From Candidatus Bathyarchaeota archaeon (GTDB lineage Archaea; Thermoproteota; Bathyarchaeia; Bathyarchaeales; Bathycorpusculaceae), in assembly GCA_026014725.1 (NCBI GenBank), contig JAOZHV010000022.1, positions 62,001 to 126,000 of the forward strand: a stretch of DNA of 64,000 nucleotides, in the 5' to 3' direction. How positions within the stretch are numbered: the stretch's first letter is position 1; each line of letters starts with the position of its first letter. Shown piece after piece: positions 9,357 through 17,564 of the stretch. The translations under genes were made by a program, and so were the position numbers. Below the pieces are notes generated by a model. The model was not told where the DNA came from. It saw only the letters and a list, made by a program, of their open reading frames with translations, and did no database searches.

Positions 9357-9387
9357 CAAACCCCTACTAAATTCATTATTGGTTACT

Positions 9388-10254
9388 ATGAGATGGGCGG
9401 TTTTAGCAACTGCTATTCTGGCGATATTTTTTTTAATGGAACCTTTAGCTCAAAAGGGTGCTGTGGAAGCAAATCCTGGACCAGAATACCCTACAATATT
9501 CATACAGTCTCCATCTCCCTATCCAATAGAAATCTATCAGGAAACAAGCATTCTCATACAAGTTTGGCGCGAGTTCTCTCCTTTCGAGAAAACAAGGTCT
9601 GTGGACATATACTACAGATTAGATGGTGGTCCTAAAACAGAACTAAGTATCACTACGTTTGGAACCAGTACAGACAAATTTGGGGTAGGAACTTTAGAGA
9701 ACTTGACAGACGGTTTCCATACGGTGACAGCGTATTCCACTGATACTCAAGGAAAAACCATCTCGGATTCAGTAACATTTCTAGTAAACACTACCATAAT
9801 ATTCCCAAAGCTTCTTTTCTGTCCAACCAATACTACTTACAACACCAAGGAAATACCATTAACTTACATTATTGATGACCCAAAATGCGCAGTCACTTAC
9901 CGCTTAGACCCCACAACTGTCCCCATGATGGATACCCCAAAACCCTTGTATGGCAATACAACTTTGTCAGAACTCTCTGAAGGCAAACATACAATCACGG
10001 TTAAAGCAACAAACTCAGATACTGGATTTTTCTCTAAACAAACAGCCAACTTTACCATCGATACCACTAAACCAGCCCCAACACCAACAGTTCCAGAGTC
10101 TTCAACACGCTCGCTAAAGTTTCCAGCAGAATTAGCCATAATATTTCTAACTATAATGGCATTAGCAGTTGCAGTTGTACTAATGAAATTTGCCTACAAA
10201 CGCCGCCGACCAACAGCACAAACAACCCTCCTTGGAGAAAGAAACTATCCCTGA
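9388..10254 (+). CDS. Secreted protein with C-terminal membrane anchor
   Basis: From the ATG at 9388 the product has a signal peptide (MRWAVLATAILAIFFLMEPLA, cleavage likely near AVEA-NPGP). Two Ig-like beta-sandwich repeats follow; each opens with a proline-rich strand and ends in a GxHTxTxxAT-type strand (DGFHTVTAYSTD and EGKHTITVKATN). A Thr/Pro linker leads to PESSTRS, a membrane helix and the basic stop KRRRPT. That tail resembles a tripartite sorting signal (see archaeosortase at 13107). A GTG at 9310 would extend the frame, but the TATA box at 9349 disfavours it. Domain repeats like these occur in surface adhesins. Confidence 0.7.
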   Translation: MRWAVLATAILAIFFLMEPLAQKGAVEANPGPEYPTIFIQSPSPYPIEIYQETSILIQVWREFSPFEKTRSVDIYYRLDGGPKTELSITTFGTSTDKFGVGTLENLTDGFHTVTAYSTDTQGKTISDSVTFLVNTTIIFPKLLFCPTNTTYNTKEIPLTYIIDDPKCAVTYRLDPTTVPMMDTPKPLYGNTTLSELSEGKHTITVKATNSDTGFFSKQTANFTIDTTKPAPTPTVPESSTRSLKFPAELAIIFLTIMALAVAVVLMKFAYKRRRPTAQTTLLGERNYP

Positions 10255-10451
10255 AGAAAAAATACGCTCTGCTATGATCTCTAACCGAAAAACCTACAAA
10301 TAGAAGGAAATACGCGTTTAGCAATTCTTCTTACCCCTCGCATTTTTATATCAACCCATCGCCCTAAAGAAAGGTATTTTTTAGATCATGCTTTTTGGTC
10401 ATTAATCAAACGGCATTAGCATCGTTTTAGTGCGTACTTGAATAGATGAGA

Positions 10452-10470
10452 CGGAAAAGAAAAAATTGGG
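10452..10470 (-). terminator. T-rich terminator of the 10498 gene
   Basis: On the minus strand a run of T residues (TTTTTTCTTTTCC) lies about 30 nt past the stop codon of the secreted protein gene. Oligo-T tracts terminate archaeal transcription. No stem was needed or seen. Confidence 0.3.
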
Positions 10471-10497
10471 AATAAGAAGGGGGATCTTTACACACAG

Positions 10498-11337
10498 TTA
10501 GCGCTGAGGGTGGAATAAGTCAATTCCCTGTAGCTGTTCGGTTGGCACCAGGTTATTGTAGATAAAGCCGTCTTCATACTTGCTGAGTTGGACCTGAGCT
10601 ATTGGTTTGTTGTCTATTTCGGGTTCCTCGTGTATAGTGACTGAGCCGTTAGTCATCGTAATATATCCAATCCTGTATACTTCTACCGAGATTGCGTTTG
10701 GTGTTCCTGCACTGGATAAGTCAGAACTGCTCGGTTGGGTGAACGTGCTGTTCGTTGTATAAATGCCGACAGAGCCTATGGTTTTGCTTAAGATATATCG
10801 ATCAGATGCCCAGTTGTAGCACCACGTACCCCCTTTGGTTCGATAGATGCTCTGATGTATTAAGTCACCTCTGTAACTGTTAATTGTAGCAAAGTCATCT
10901 TGGGTGAATGCACTATAATTCGCCGTTCCGACAGTCCATCCATAATATTCAGTTATGCCTGTATCTGCAATTATCTTTACTCCATATAACTCAATAACTG
11001 CATCAACAGAACTAGTCATAGACGAAACGGGTGTAAAGTCCAAGAAAACTGAAGATGGATACTCACTGCTGTGAACCATGGTCTCATTAGTTTTTGGGTC
11101 AACATAGGAAACTTTATCTGGCGGCAGAGGACCGACATACGCATACGCTATTTTTACCTGAAAATTGGTTTCAGGACCAGCTGGTTCTATGGAGGGTATA
11201 ACCCTGTTAACTGCTTTGCCGCCGAGTGGTGTTAAATGTGTAGAAGCGTATATTGTTGCAAGCAGAGAAAGAATCATGAAAGCCACAACAAAGGCAAATA
11301 TCAAGGTTTTCTTTCTTAGCGTAATATTTTTTATCAT
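10498..11337 (-). CDS. Secreted hypothetical protein
   Basis: The 279-residue product starts with a basic N-terminus and a hydrophobic signal/anchor (residues 12-32), followed by an extracellular beta-rich domain of unknown family. It contains many Asn-X-Ser/Thr sequons (NETM, NYSA, NSTF, NGSV), fitting N-glycosylation. An AGGAGAT ribosome-binding site lies 6 nt before the ATG. It is 18 nt downstream of the aromatic-rich secreted protein gene on the same strand, so the two form an operon and may act together outside the cell. Confidence 0.6.
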   Translation of the reverse strand: MIKNITLRKKTLIFAFVVAFMILSLLATIYASTHLTPLGGKAVNRVIPSIEPAGPETNFQVKIAYAYVGPLPPDKVSYVDPKTNETMVHSSEYPSSVFLDFTPVSSMTSSVDAVIELYGVKIIADTGITEYYGWTVGTANYSAFTQDDFATINSYRGDLIHQSIYRTKGGTWCYNWASDRYILSKTIGSVGIYTTNSTFTQPSSSDLSSAGTPNAISVEVYRIGYITMTNGSVTIHEEPEIDNKPIAQVQLSKYEDGFIYNNLVPTEQLQGIDLFHPQR

Positions 11338-11355
11338 TTTAGCATCTCCTGAATC

Positions 11356-12021
11356 TTATTGGTACCAAGTATGCAGGTAGCTCCATCCATTGGGGTCACT
11401 TGGATTGTAGGGATTCTGCGTATATGCATCTAGGCTCCACATGGGTCCAAAAGTCGGAGGCCATGGTGGATTGCTTGGATGATAGAAGTATGCTGTGGTA
11501 GAGCCCTCAACTGAAGCTTTATAGCCTATGTTTACTGGGGTCCCATCGGGCCACCCGTAGCTAGGTGGATCTATTGCGTAATGCAGATAATAGCAATAAT
11601 ACGGATTCCCCTGCCATCCAGGTGGCGCAGGTGGACTTGCCCATTGAGGTGTACCCTGATATTGGTAATAGTGGTGGTCATCGCCGTTAACGCAGGGGTC
11701 GATTATAAGACCGCCTAGTATGGCAAGATCGGATGCTCCGTATTGAGCATTAAAATCCCACCATGCATAGTCAAACCAATATTGATTGGCATAGTATGCT
11801 CTTACGCCAAGCCCTACTTCAGTGTTATCTGAAGCTCCTGGTTGAGTAGTGTGGATACATTCTGAATAACGGGGAAAATATAATGCTGGATTAGACTGAT
11901 ACTTATTCCAAGAATAGTTTGCTCCGGATTTATGATGATGCTCTCCGCTTGCTAATTGTACTGCAAGTATCGTCATCGCCAATATAGCAATTAGAAGACA
12001 AGTAATTGCTTTTTTAATCAT
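11356..12021 (-). CDS. Aromatic-rich secreted hypothetical protein
   Basis: The 221-residue protein has a clear signal peptide (MIKKAITCLLIAILAMTILA, cleavage near LASG-EHHH). The mature part is strikingly rich in Tyr, Trp, Pro and His, for example VNGDDHHYYQYQGTPQW and GNPYYCYYLHY, and has few charged residues. Four Cys in the mature domain could form two disulfides. The composition suggests a rigid extracellular beta domain with an aromatic surface, as in carbohydrate- or hydrocarbon-binding proteins. This is inference; no family is recognised. An AGGAGA site lies 7 nt before the ATG. It is the first gene of a two-gene operon with an unusual leader. Confidence 0.6.
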   Translation of the reverse strand: MIKKAITCLLIAILAMTILAVQLASGEHHHKSGANYSWNKYQSNPALYFPRYSECIHTTQPGASDNTEVGLGVRAYYANQYWFDYAWWDFNAQYGASDLAILGGLIIDPCVNGDDHHYYQYQGTPQWASPPAPPGWQGNPYYCYYLHYAIDPPSYGWPDGTPVNIGYKASVEGSTTAYFYHPSNPPWPPTFGPMWSLDAYTQNPYNPSDPNGWSYLHTWYQ

Positions 12022-12073
12022 TTTTTTGTCTCCTGTTTCTATTTTGGTTTTTTCTTGATTTGTTCTCTTTTAG

Positions 12074-12123
12074 CCCTTCGCTTAGGGACTGGCGGTGACA
12101 CGCCTCGAAAGCAGTCAGCTTTC
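12074..12123 (-). ncRNA. Three-hairpin structured leader candidate
   Basis: Written on the plus strand, three short inverted repeats follow each other: CCCT/AGGG (12074-12077 with 12084-12087), GGCG/CGCC (12091-12094 with 12101-12104) and GAAAGC/GCTTTC (12107-12112 with 12118-12123). An alternative pairing GACTG (12087-12091) with CAGTC (12112-12116) would exclude the GAAAGC stem. The element lies in the predicted minus-strand leader. Mutually exclusive stems are what a cis-regulatory RNA would need. No known riboswitch class is recognised. Confidence 0.35.
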
Positions 12124-12186
12124 TTTTGAAGCACAATTTCCTTAAAGGTTGGAAAAAGCACTTCGCGTTATGGTTTTCTCGGTTAT

Positions 12187-12195
12187 AATATAAAA
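12187..12195 (-). promoter_or_regulatory. TATA box of the secreted-protein operon
   Basis: The minus strand reads TTTTATATT here, a good archaeal TATA element. Transcription would begin about 25 bp downstream, near 12165. Confidence 0.4.
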
Positions 12196-12369
12196 GGGAG
12201 ACGAAAAGTTTCGGAAATAGGAAAGTCAGCACCAATTTACCCCCATAACACGTTAAAATAGCCGATGGAAAGAAGATTATCATTGTTTTCTATAAAACAG
12301 GTGATTCTATCTTCTGATGCCCCTGATTATATCCTTCTTTTATTAAAGATAGTATAGGGGAAGATAGAG

Positions 12370-12681
12370 TCACGGAAAAGCGTCTTTCTGCACGTATTCT
12401 TTATGATTGATTTTGAGTAGCCCAATAATCTGAAGCAATAACTTTGTTTTTTCATTTTCTAAATTCAAGCGTATAAGGCATTGTTTGCCTCTGTATCTTT
12501 GAGTAACTAAGCCTTCTTTTTCCAAGATAGCCAAGTTACGATTCACTTCATTGTATGTGCTATTGAGCAGCCTGACAAGGAGCATGATGTTCACTTCGTT
12601 TAGCGTGGACAGTTTTTGCAGTATCCTAACTCTGCATGTTGATTTTAATATGAAACCAGTATCAAATTTTGACGCAATCAC
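12370..12681 (-). CDS. Winged-helix transcriptional regulator
   Basis: The 103-residue protein fits an archaeal winged helix-turn-helix: helices over residues 15-55 (CRVRILQKLSTLNEVN, then LLNSTYNEVNRNLAILEKEGLV) and a beta-wing (VTQRYRGKQCLIRLN). A short C-terminal helix probably dimerises. It reads in the same direction as the secreted-protein operon 350 bp downstream and may control it (inference from position). No ligand-binding domain is present. Two Cys residues (Cys16, Cys68) could serve redox sensing, but that is speculative. Confidence 0.75.
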   Translation of the reverse strand: MIASKFDTGFILKSTCRVRILQKLSTLNEVNIMLLVRLLNSTYNEVNRNLAILEKEGLVTQRYRGKQCLIRLNLENEKTKLLLQIIGLLKINHKEYVQKDAFP

Positions 12682-13106
12682 CCTTCACCATTAAAAGATG
12701 TGTGATATGAAGCACGGTTTTCTTAAATTCCATATAAAATTTTGCAAAACCCGATAGCCCCAACTGTCTTGTTGAACAATCAGACAAACTCAACATTCAA
12801 GTTGCCAATGTCTTGATTGCAGGTGCTCTGCCGCGTTTAAAGGCGCAATTCTGCCGTTGCCAACCGCAACCTGCTTGTACAACGTCCACAACCAATAAGC
12901 AACCGAAACCAGACGCAGACACAAAAAAACAATGCGTAGATAACCCCGCTGGAAGATGATGAGTAAGGGAACCACTTTCTTCTTCTACTACTAGAAAAAA
13001 CAAAACAACCAAACTACAAGTTACCTATGAATCCCTGCAAACGGCAATTCGGCGTTTTTGGCAAAAAACCTAAATGCAGTAGAGTACCAATGCACTATAA
13101 AACAGG
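12682..13106. other. Gene-free spacer between regulator and archaeosortase
   Basis: These 425 bases carry only overlapping frames of 60-75 codons on the minus strand (12790-12975 and 12797-13012). They lack ribosome-binding sites and plausible composition; a decayed gene is possible. A TATA-like CTATAAAA lies at about 13091-13098, just upstream of the archaeosortase start. No tRNA-like or repeat structure was seen. Confidence 0.4.
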
Positions 13107-14297
13107 TTGAATCTAATGAAAAAATACTGGTTCCACATAGCACTAATAACAATCATCATCCTACCCATTGCACTACTATGCATCTTCGACTACTACAACC
13201 TCGAAGGCTACAACCTTCGCTACGACGAAGCAACCAACACCTTCCAAAAATGGGACAACACATATTTCAACGAAAACTTCACCTTCGACGTAACATGGAA
13301 AGGCAGAATGTTCTACCTATTCTTCGCATGGTTCCTAATAATAGAAACAGCATTCGACTGGAACGAAATAACCGAAAAAAAACCAAAAAACCGCTACCAA
13401 ACCATCGCCGCCCTAATATTCGCACTAATACCAACAATCTACGCCTTAGCAACAAACTTTCTCGGCTTAGATTTGGCAGTACTACAATACGGACAATCAC
13501 TAAACATTCCATTCATAAACACCAGCAACAACCCCTCAGACTTCCTACACCTGTTTTGGCCACTATCAGTCGAATACCTCGTGTTTTTCGTTTTCTTCGC
13601 ACTTGCAATTATGGTGGCTTACAAACCAAAAGCGCTAAAAACATTCTCAATATCCTTAGCCCTCTTAGGCGGAATAGGCATCGCCTACATGCTAGACACT
13701 ATCTTTCCATTCGGCGTTCTCCGCCCACTCCAAGAAATCGCCCTCCCAATAACAGCCACCACAGCCGCACTCTTTGACATATTAGGCTACAACGTAAGAC
13801 TAATCTACCCAGCCGCAAGCGGGGGAGAAGCCCTCCCAGGTTTGATAGTAAGTAGCGGAGGAAACACTGCAAGCGTCTCAGTTGCATGGGCCTGCGCAGG
13901 AGTCTACAGTTTACTGCTTTACGTGCTGATAATACTGGTTTTCTTTAGAAAAACAAACATCTCAAGCTTCAGAAAAGTACTCTACTTCTTCATCGGACTA
14001 ATCGGCACATTCTTCTCCTCAGTCCTAAGAATCTTCTCCATAGTTCTGGTTTATCTAAACGAAGGCAGAGAAGCAGCAATGGTCTTCCACGACAGCTACG
14101 GAGAACTATACGGCTTCACATGGATATTCACATTCATTATGATAATTGTCTGCATAGAAAGATTCACATTGGTTGAAAAAACAAAAACAGGCATAAATAA
14201 AATAAACTCGTACCTTGAAAACACAAAAAATAAACTTGTTTCCAAACTTAAAAAGACAAACCTGAAGACTGAAACTGACTACTCACAGGTCACTTAG
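13107..14297 (+). CDS. Archaeosortase/exosortase family transpeptidase
   Basis: This polytopic membrane protein of 396 residues has about eight hydrophobic segments and the archaeosortase/exosortase catalytic signature. Cys263 lies in SVAWACAGVYSLLLY, Arg308 in FFSSVLRIFSI and His328 in VFHDSYGELYGF. Known members cleave a C-terminal tripartite signal (short motif, membrane helix, basic tail) on secreted proteins and attach the product to a lipid. Candidate substrates in this window end in Pro-Glu-Ser plus helix plus basic residues (9388 and 17565). The N-terminal 120 residues, with an extracytoplasmic loop, are longer than in minimal members. It ends 8 nt into the convergent glycosyltransferase gene. 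Confidence 0.85.
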   Translation: MNLMKKYWFHIALITIIILPIALLCIFDYYNLEGYNLRYDEATNTFQKWDNTYFNENFTFDVTWKGRMFYLFFAWFLIIETAFDWNEITEKKPKNRYQTIAALIFALIPTIYALATNFLGLDLAVLQYGQSLNIPFINTSNNPSDFLHLFWPLSVEYLVFFVFFALAIMVAYKPKALKTFSISLALLGGIGIAYMLDTIFPFGVLRPLQEIALPITATTAALFDILGYNVRLIYPAASGGEALPGLIVSSGGNTASVSVAWACAGVYSLLLYVLIILVFFRKTNISSFRKVLYFFIGLIGTFFSSVLRIFSIVLVYLNEGREAAMVFHDSYGELYGFTWIFTFIMIIVCIERFTLVEKTKTGINKINSYLENTKNKLVSKLKKTNLKTETDYSQVT

Positions 14298-15096
14298 CTT
14301 TTGACTGCTCTTGTCTTACAGCCCTAAGTGCCTGGAACTCTGAAAAAATAACAGCAGGCATCTTTTTTACACTATAAACCCGACTGCCGCCCAAACGCTC
14401 ACGATAAGAGATTGGAATTTCTTTAATTTTGTAGCCATTAAGGGACATTCTGGCAGTAAACTCAAGCCAGAAATTATACGGAGAATACTTTACATCTCTC
14501 GCTATTTCATGTGCAAGGTCAACTTTCATAAGCCGCATTACGCTGGTAACGTCCTTGCACTTTACAGGGAACATTATCCGCTCCAATATTTGCAGCCCTC
14601 GTGAAAGCATCCTGCGGTAAGCTGGTTCCCGCCGAGCCATCCGTCTACCCATAACGATGTCTGGTGAATCACGCTGCATTATACTCCACAGTTTAAAGAA
14701 ATCATCTGGTTCATACTGCCCATCAGAATCTACAGCCACAACATAATCATACTCTTTAGGACTGATATTTAGAAACGCTTCCCTCATCGCTCGCGGATAC
14801 CCTTTCTTTTGTCTACTCATTTGTGTATGTAAACCAGAAAATTCATCTTTTAATTTCTCAAGAACCTCTTTCGTTCCGTCTGTACTGCCGTCCTCAAAAA
14901 CCCATACGTCAACATTACCCATCTTGTTGACGACTTTTTGGTAGAGCTCTCTAACCGTATGCTCGATAGTGTCTGCCTCGTTATAAACGGGCATTATCAG
15001 AGCTATTTTACGATCAATTTCGTTTTTGGTGTACTTCTCGTGATTTTTGAGGTCAATACGCACTTTGTTTCGCACTCTGCGTTTACTTTTGTTCAC
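14290..15096 (-). CDS. Glycosyltransferase family 2 (dolichyl-phosphate sugar synthase-like)
   Basis: The GT-A fold is visible: IALIMPVYNEADTIEHTV at residue 31, EDGSTDGT at 69, and the metal-binding DSDG at 123-126. The KGYPRAMREAF and FWLEFTARM segments fit polyprenyl-phosphate glycosyltransferases such as DPM1. It would transfer a sugar from a nucleotide donor to a lipid carrier on the cytoplasmic face. No C-terminal membrane helices are present. Its start overlaps the epimerase stop by 4 nt, so the two are co-expressed for surface glycan synthesis. Confidence 0.88.
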   Translation of the reverse strand: MNKSKRRVRNKVRIDLKNHEKYTKNEIDRKIALIMPVYNEADTIEHTVRELYQKVVNKMGNVDVWVFEDGSTDGTKEVLEKLKDEFSGLHTQMSRQKKGYPRAMREAFLNISPKEYDYVVAVDSDGQYEPDDFFKLWSIMQRDSPDIVMGRRMARREPAYRRMLSRGLQILERIMFPVKCKDVTSVMRLMKVDLAHEIARDVKYSPYNFWLEFTARMSLNGYKIKEIPISYRERLGGSRVYSVKKMPAVIFSEFQALRAVRQEQSKAK

Positions 15097-16151
15097 CGCT
15101 CTAACAATAATTTCTCTAGATTAGCTTTGACTTCTTCTACATTACGGTGAGCGTAGTACCAATCTATAGTTTTCTTGAAACCTTCCTCGTAAGAAACCTT
15201 AGGAGACCAATTCAGAACTTTACGCGCCCTAGTTAAATCTGCAGCTCTTGACGCAACCCCTTGAGGCTTACTTAAATCACGCTTAATCTTTTTCGGTTTC
15301 CACCCAACCAGATTAAACACTACTTCGATAGCCTGATTAATAGTTAGGCGGTCGCTACGCCCAGCATTAACTGGCGAACCATCCTCAATTTTTTCCGAGG
15401 CCGCCACTAAAGCATCCACAATATCTTGGACGTAAGTGAAGTTTCGGTCCTGTTCACCATTCCCCCAAATCACGTATGGGTCCATTTTGATGAAGGCTTT
15501 AGCAATTAGAGCTACAATAGCATGGGTCTCATTCTCTCGTGGTCCGTAAGCAGTGAAAATGCGAACAGCCGCAGTCTTCATGCCATATTCTTTGTGGTAT
15601 GCTTTTAGAGCCATTTCACCCATAAGCTTCGCCCAACCGTATTCTAAGTCAGCGAATGCCTTGTCCCTAACAAACGGGTCAGCATCATCCTCCTTAAGCA
15701 AATAATCAGAGCCTGCCTGTTCTTGAAGATAAGAAGGATACACACACGCGGAACTGGCAAAGCACAATCTATCTACGCCTGCCTTGCATGATTCCTCAAA
15801 AACCAGCTGATCCAAAATCATGTTTGAGCAACATTCAGCTGGGTGCGTGTCTATGTAACCTCTTCCGCCGTGAAGGGCTGCAAGATGAAAAACAACATCC
15901 ACTCCGTTTACCATACGCCTTGTAAAACTTCTGTCTTTGAGGTCGCCTTTGTAAACGGTCAAATTTTTGGATTCCCATTTATCTGGGCTTTTTTGAGTAA
16001 ATGGATAATTCAAGTTTTCCAGTTTCCCGCTGGAAAAATCGTCAGCTACCAAAACATCAGCGCCTTGGTTTAGGAGGGTATCAACCAAATGGCTTCCAAT
16101 GAAAGACGCACCGCCTGTTACAAGGACCATTTTTCCTTTCATACTCAACAT
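15093..16151 (-). CDS. NAD-dependent nucleotide-sugar epimerase/dehydratase
   Basis: This is an extended short-chain dehydrogenase with the dinucleotide motif GGASFIGSH near the N-terminus, catalytic Tyr-x-x-x-Lys in EYGWAKLMGE, and serines in FASSACVYP. The segment HLAALHGGRGYIDTHPAE resembles GDP-mannose 3,5-epimerase and related enzymes, so a GDP- or UDP-sugar is the likely substrate; which one cannot be decided. A TTG at 16160 would add three residues; the ATG at 16151 or 16142 (MKGKMVLVTGG) is more natural. It is the first gene of a two-gene operon with the GT2 enzyme. Confidence 0.88.
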   Translation of the reverse strand: MLSMKGKMVLVTGGASFIGSHLVDTLLNQGADVLVADDFSSGKLENLNYPFTQKSPDKWESKNLTVYKGDLKDRSFTRRMVNGVDVVFHLAALHGGRGYIDTHPAECCSNMILDQLVFEESCKAGVDRLCFASSACVYPSYLQEQAGSDYLLKEDDADPFVRDKAFADLEYGWAKLMGEMALKAYHKEYGMKTAAVRIFTAYGPRENETHAIVALIAKAFIKMDPYVIWGNGEQDRNFTYVQDIVDALVAASEKIEDGSPVNAGRSDRLTINQAIEVVFNLVGWKPKKIKRDLSKPQGVASRAADLTRARKVLNWSPKVSYEEGFKKTIDWYYAHRNVEEVKANLEKLLLER

Positions 16152-16316
16152 ACACCACAATTGGATAGACTCATGTTCTATCTGCTCTTTTTATGTTTTT
16201 TCATAACCTACGGAAAAAACCTTCAAGATAGGAACATAAAATACATTTTTCACCATAGTTGGAAAATGTTCTATATAGTTAATTTCAACAGTATCATTTG
16301 CTTTAGTGGGTAGTCA

Positions 16317-16447
16317 GCACGTACATATTTATGGGTACTAATAGGAGGTGGTTTAACGCTATCTTATTAAGGAGGAAGACCGCAACTCATACAATTCAAG
16401 CGTTGGCGAGGCCTCGCATAATTGCAATGGAGGAATAGCTGATCGTT
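16317..16447 (+). promoter_or_regulatory. Promoter and leader of the flippase-like gene
   Basis: CGTACA at 16320-16325 is followed at once by a TATA-like ATATTTATGG. The leader then contains three Shine-Dalgarno-like stretches (AGGAGGTGG, AAGGAGGAAG, ATGGAGGAAT) and a perfect 12-bp palindrome GCGAGGCCTCGC at 16406-16417. Only the last is close enough to the ATG at 16448 to act as its ribosome-binding site, at a long 12-nt spacing. Confidence 0.35.
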
Positions 16448-17467
16448 ATGCATGTTCGGAAGAGAACCATAATTCAACTCATCGTAGGTATCGCCATACT
16501 GCTTTGGTTGCTTCAAGTCGCAAATATCGGTGATACGTTTAACGCAATCTTGCAAGTTAACGCCCTCAATCTGGTGGGTGCGGCATTTCTTTTTGTGGTT
16601 TCTTCCACAGTGGTTGGATTTGCGTTATATGTGCCCTTGCGAAACTCTAATCCGAACGTCTCTATTCGAAATGTAATATTGGCTAGTTTTGGAGGTCAAT
16701 TGCTGAGTGATGTTACTCCGGCGCGTTCAGGCTATTTTTTGACGCCGATTTTTATCAATCGTTTAGCCGGTGTTCCAGTTGAGCAAGGCATGACGGGGGT
16801 TCTTGCAACTGGAAGCATCAATGCGCTTGTTAAGGCTGTAGTGTGCTTGCTTGGTTTGGGATACTTTATTAGTTTTCTGCCTCTGCCAGCCACGGTTGTC
16901 AACTCGTTGATCGTTGGAGTTGTGATTTTGCTGGTTGCAGGAGTCTTTTTACTTTTGCTTATGTGGGAAAAACGGATGTCAAAGCTTGTTGTTAAGCTTG
17001 AAAGTTTGCCTTTGATTGGGAAGAAATTGCACAAGTTTACTGAGATGTTTACGAATGTTCAGCGGGAAGGTCGAAGAGTGAGAGGGGCTTTGATTGTTGT
17101 TGCGCTTTTGATTTTGTTGTCCCTGATAGCGAATGCGGGTGCTTTGTATCTTATTTTCACCGGGCTTTGGGGCAGTAGTTCGCTTAGCATTCTGGATTTC
17201 TTTTTGATGGCGTCTTTTGCTTCAGCACTAACTTACATTCCAATTACAATTGCTGGTTTGGGAGTTCAAGAAGCAGGGTACGTGCTTCTGTTGCAACTGT
17301 TACTGGGATTGGGTTTAACGAGCGTTGACCCAAGATTGCTGGCTTTCGCGTTCATTACTAGAATCTTGTTTACGGGAACAGACATCATCGGGTTAACGCC
17401 GCTAATCAAAGTTGGACTTAACCCAGATGCAGAAAAAGTTTCCCAGCCAAACCCAATTTCTCAATAA
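16448..17467 (+). CDS. Flippase-like membrane protein (LPG synthase TM / UPF0104 family)
   Basis: The 339-residue protein has about eight membrane helices and the family signature LLSDVTPARSGYFLTP near residue 80. Archaeal relatives such as AglD-linked proteins and the bacterial MprF flippase domain suggest movement or handling of polyprenyl- or lipid-linked sugars across the membrane. The catalytic synthase domain of MprF is absent. It is divergent from the epimerase-GT2 operon, which supports a role in the same glycan pathway (inference). Confidence 0.82.
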   Translation: MHVRKRTIIQLIVGIAILLWLLQVANIGDTFNAILQVNALNLVGAAFLFVVSSTVVGFALYVPLRNSNPNVSIRNVILASFGGQLLSDVTPARSGYFLTPIFINRLAGVPVEQGMTGVLATGSINALVKAVVCLLGLGYFISFLPLPATVVNSLIVGVVILLVAGVFLLLLMWEKRMSKLVVKLESLPLIGKKLHKFTEMFTNVQREGRRVRGALIVVALLILLSLIANAGALYLIFTGLWGSSSLSILDFFLMASFASALTYIPITIAGLGVQEAGYVLLLQLLLGLGLTSVDPRLLAFAFITRILFTGTDIIGLTPLIKVGLNPDAEKVSQPNPISQ

Positions 17468-17532
17468 TATAAATGTAAAAAAAGGCAAAAGTTTGCAATA
17501 ATCACTGGGTTGGTAAAGATTCATTAGTTTGA

Positions 17533-17564
17533 ATAAAAAAAGAAAAAGGAATCAGATTCCTTTT
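17533..17564 (-). terminator. Hairpin plus T-run terminator
   Basis: Perfect inverted arms AAAAGGAAT and ATTCCTTTT are separated by CAG (17544-17564). On the minus strand this hairpin is followed directly by a run of T residues (CTTTTTTTATTC). It lies at the stop codon of the CBM9-like gene and looks like a bacterial-style intrinsic terminator. Confidence 0.5.

Larger units (their letters stand above)
12022..12369 (-). other. Leader and promoter region of the secreted-protein operon
   Basis: These 348 bases hold no convincing gene; an 89-codon frame on the minus strand (12014-12283) has Lys/Arg/Asn-rich composition and no ribosome-binding site. On the minus strand a TATA element lies at 12187-12195 and a cluster of small hairpins at 12074-12123. 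The predicted transcript start near 12165 gives an unusually long leader of roughly 145 nt before the aromatic-rich secreted protein gene. Confidence 0.45.

Noticed and set aside
12790-13012. Two overlapping minus-strand frames of 60-71 codons in the archaeosortase upstream region
   Set aside because: A decayed gene was considered because one frame reads VAYWLWTLYKQVAVG, but no ribosome-binding site or family was recognised.
13058-13777. 239-codon plus-strand frame overlapping the archaeosortase
   Set aside because: Its product is Arg/Asn/His-rich with no hydrophobic core, while the overlapping frame has clear archaeosortase motifs. It is a by-product of C/A-rich codon use.
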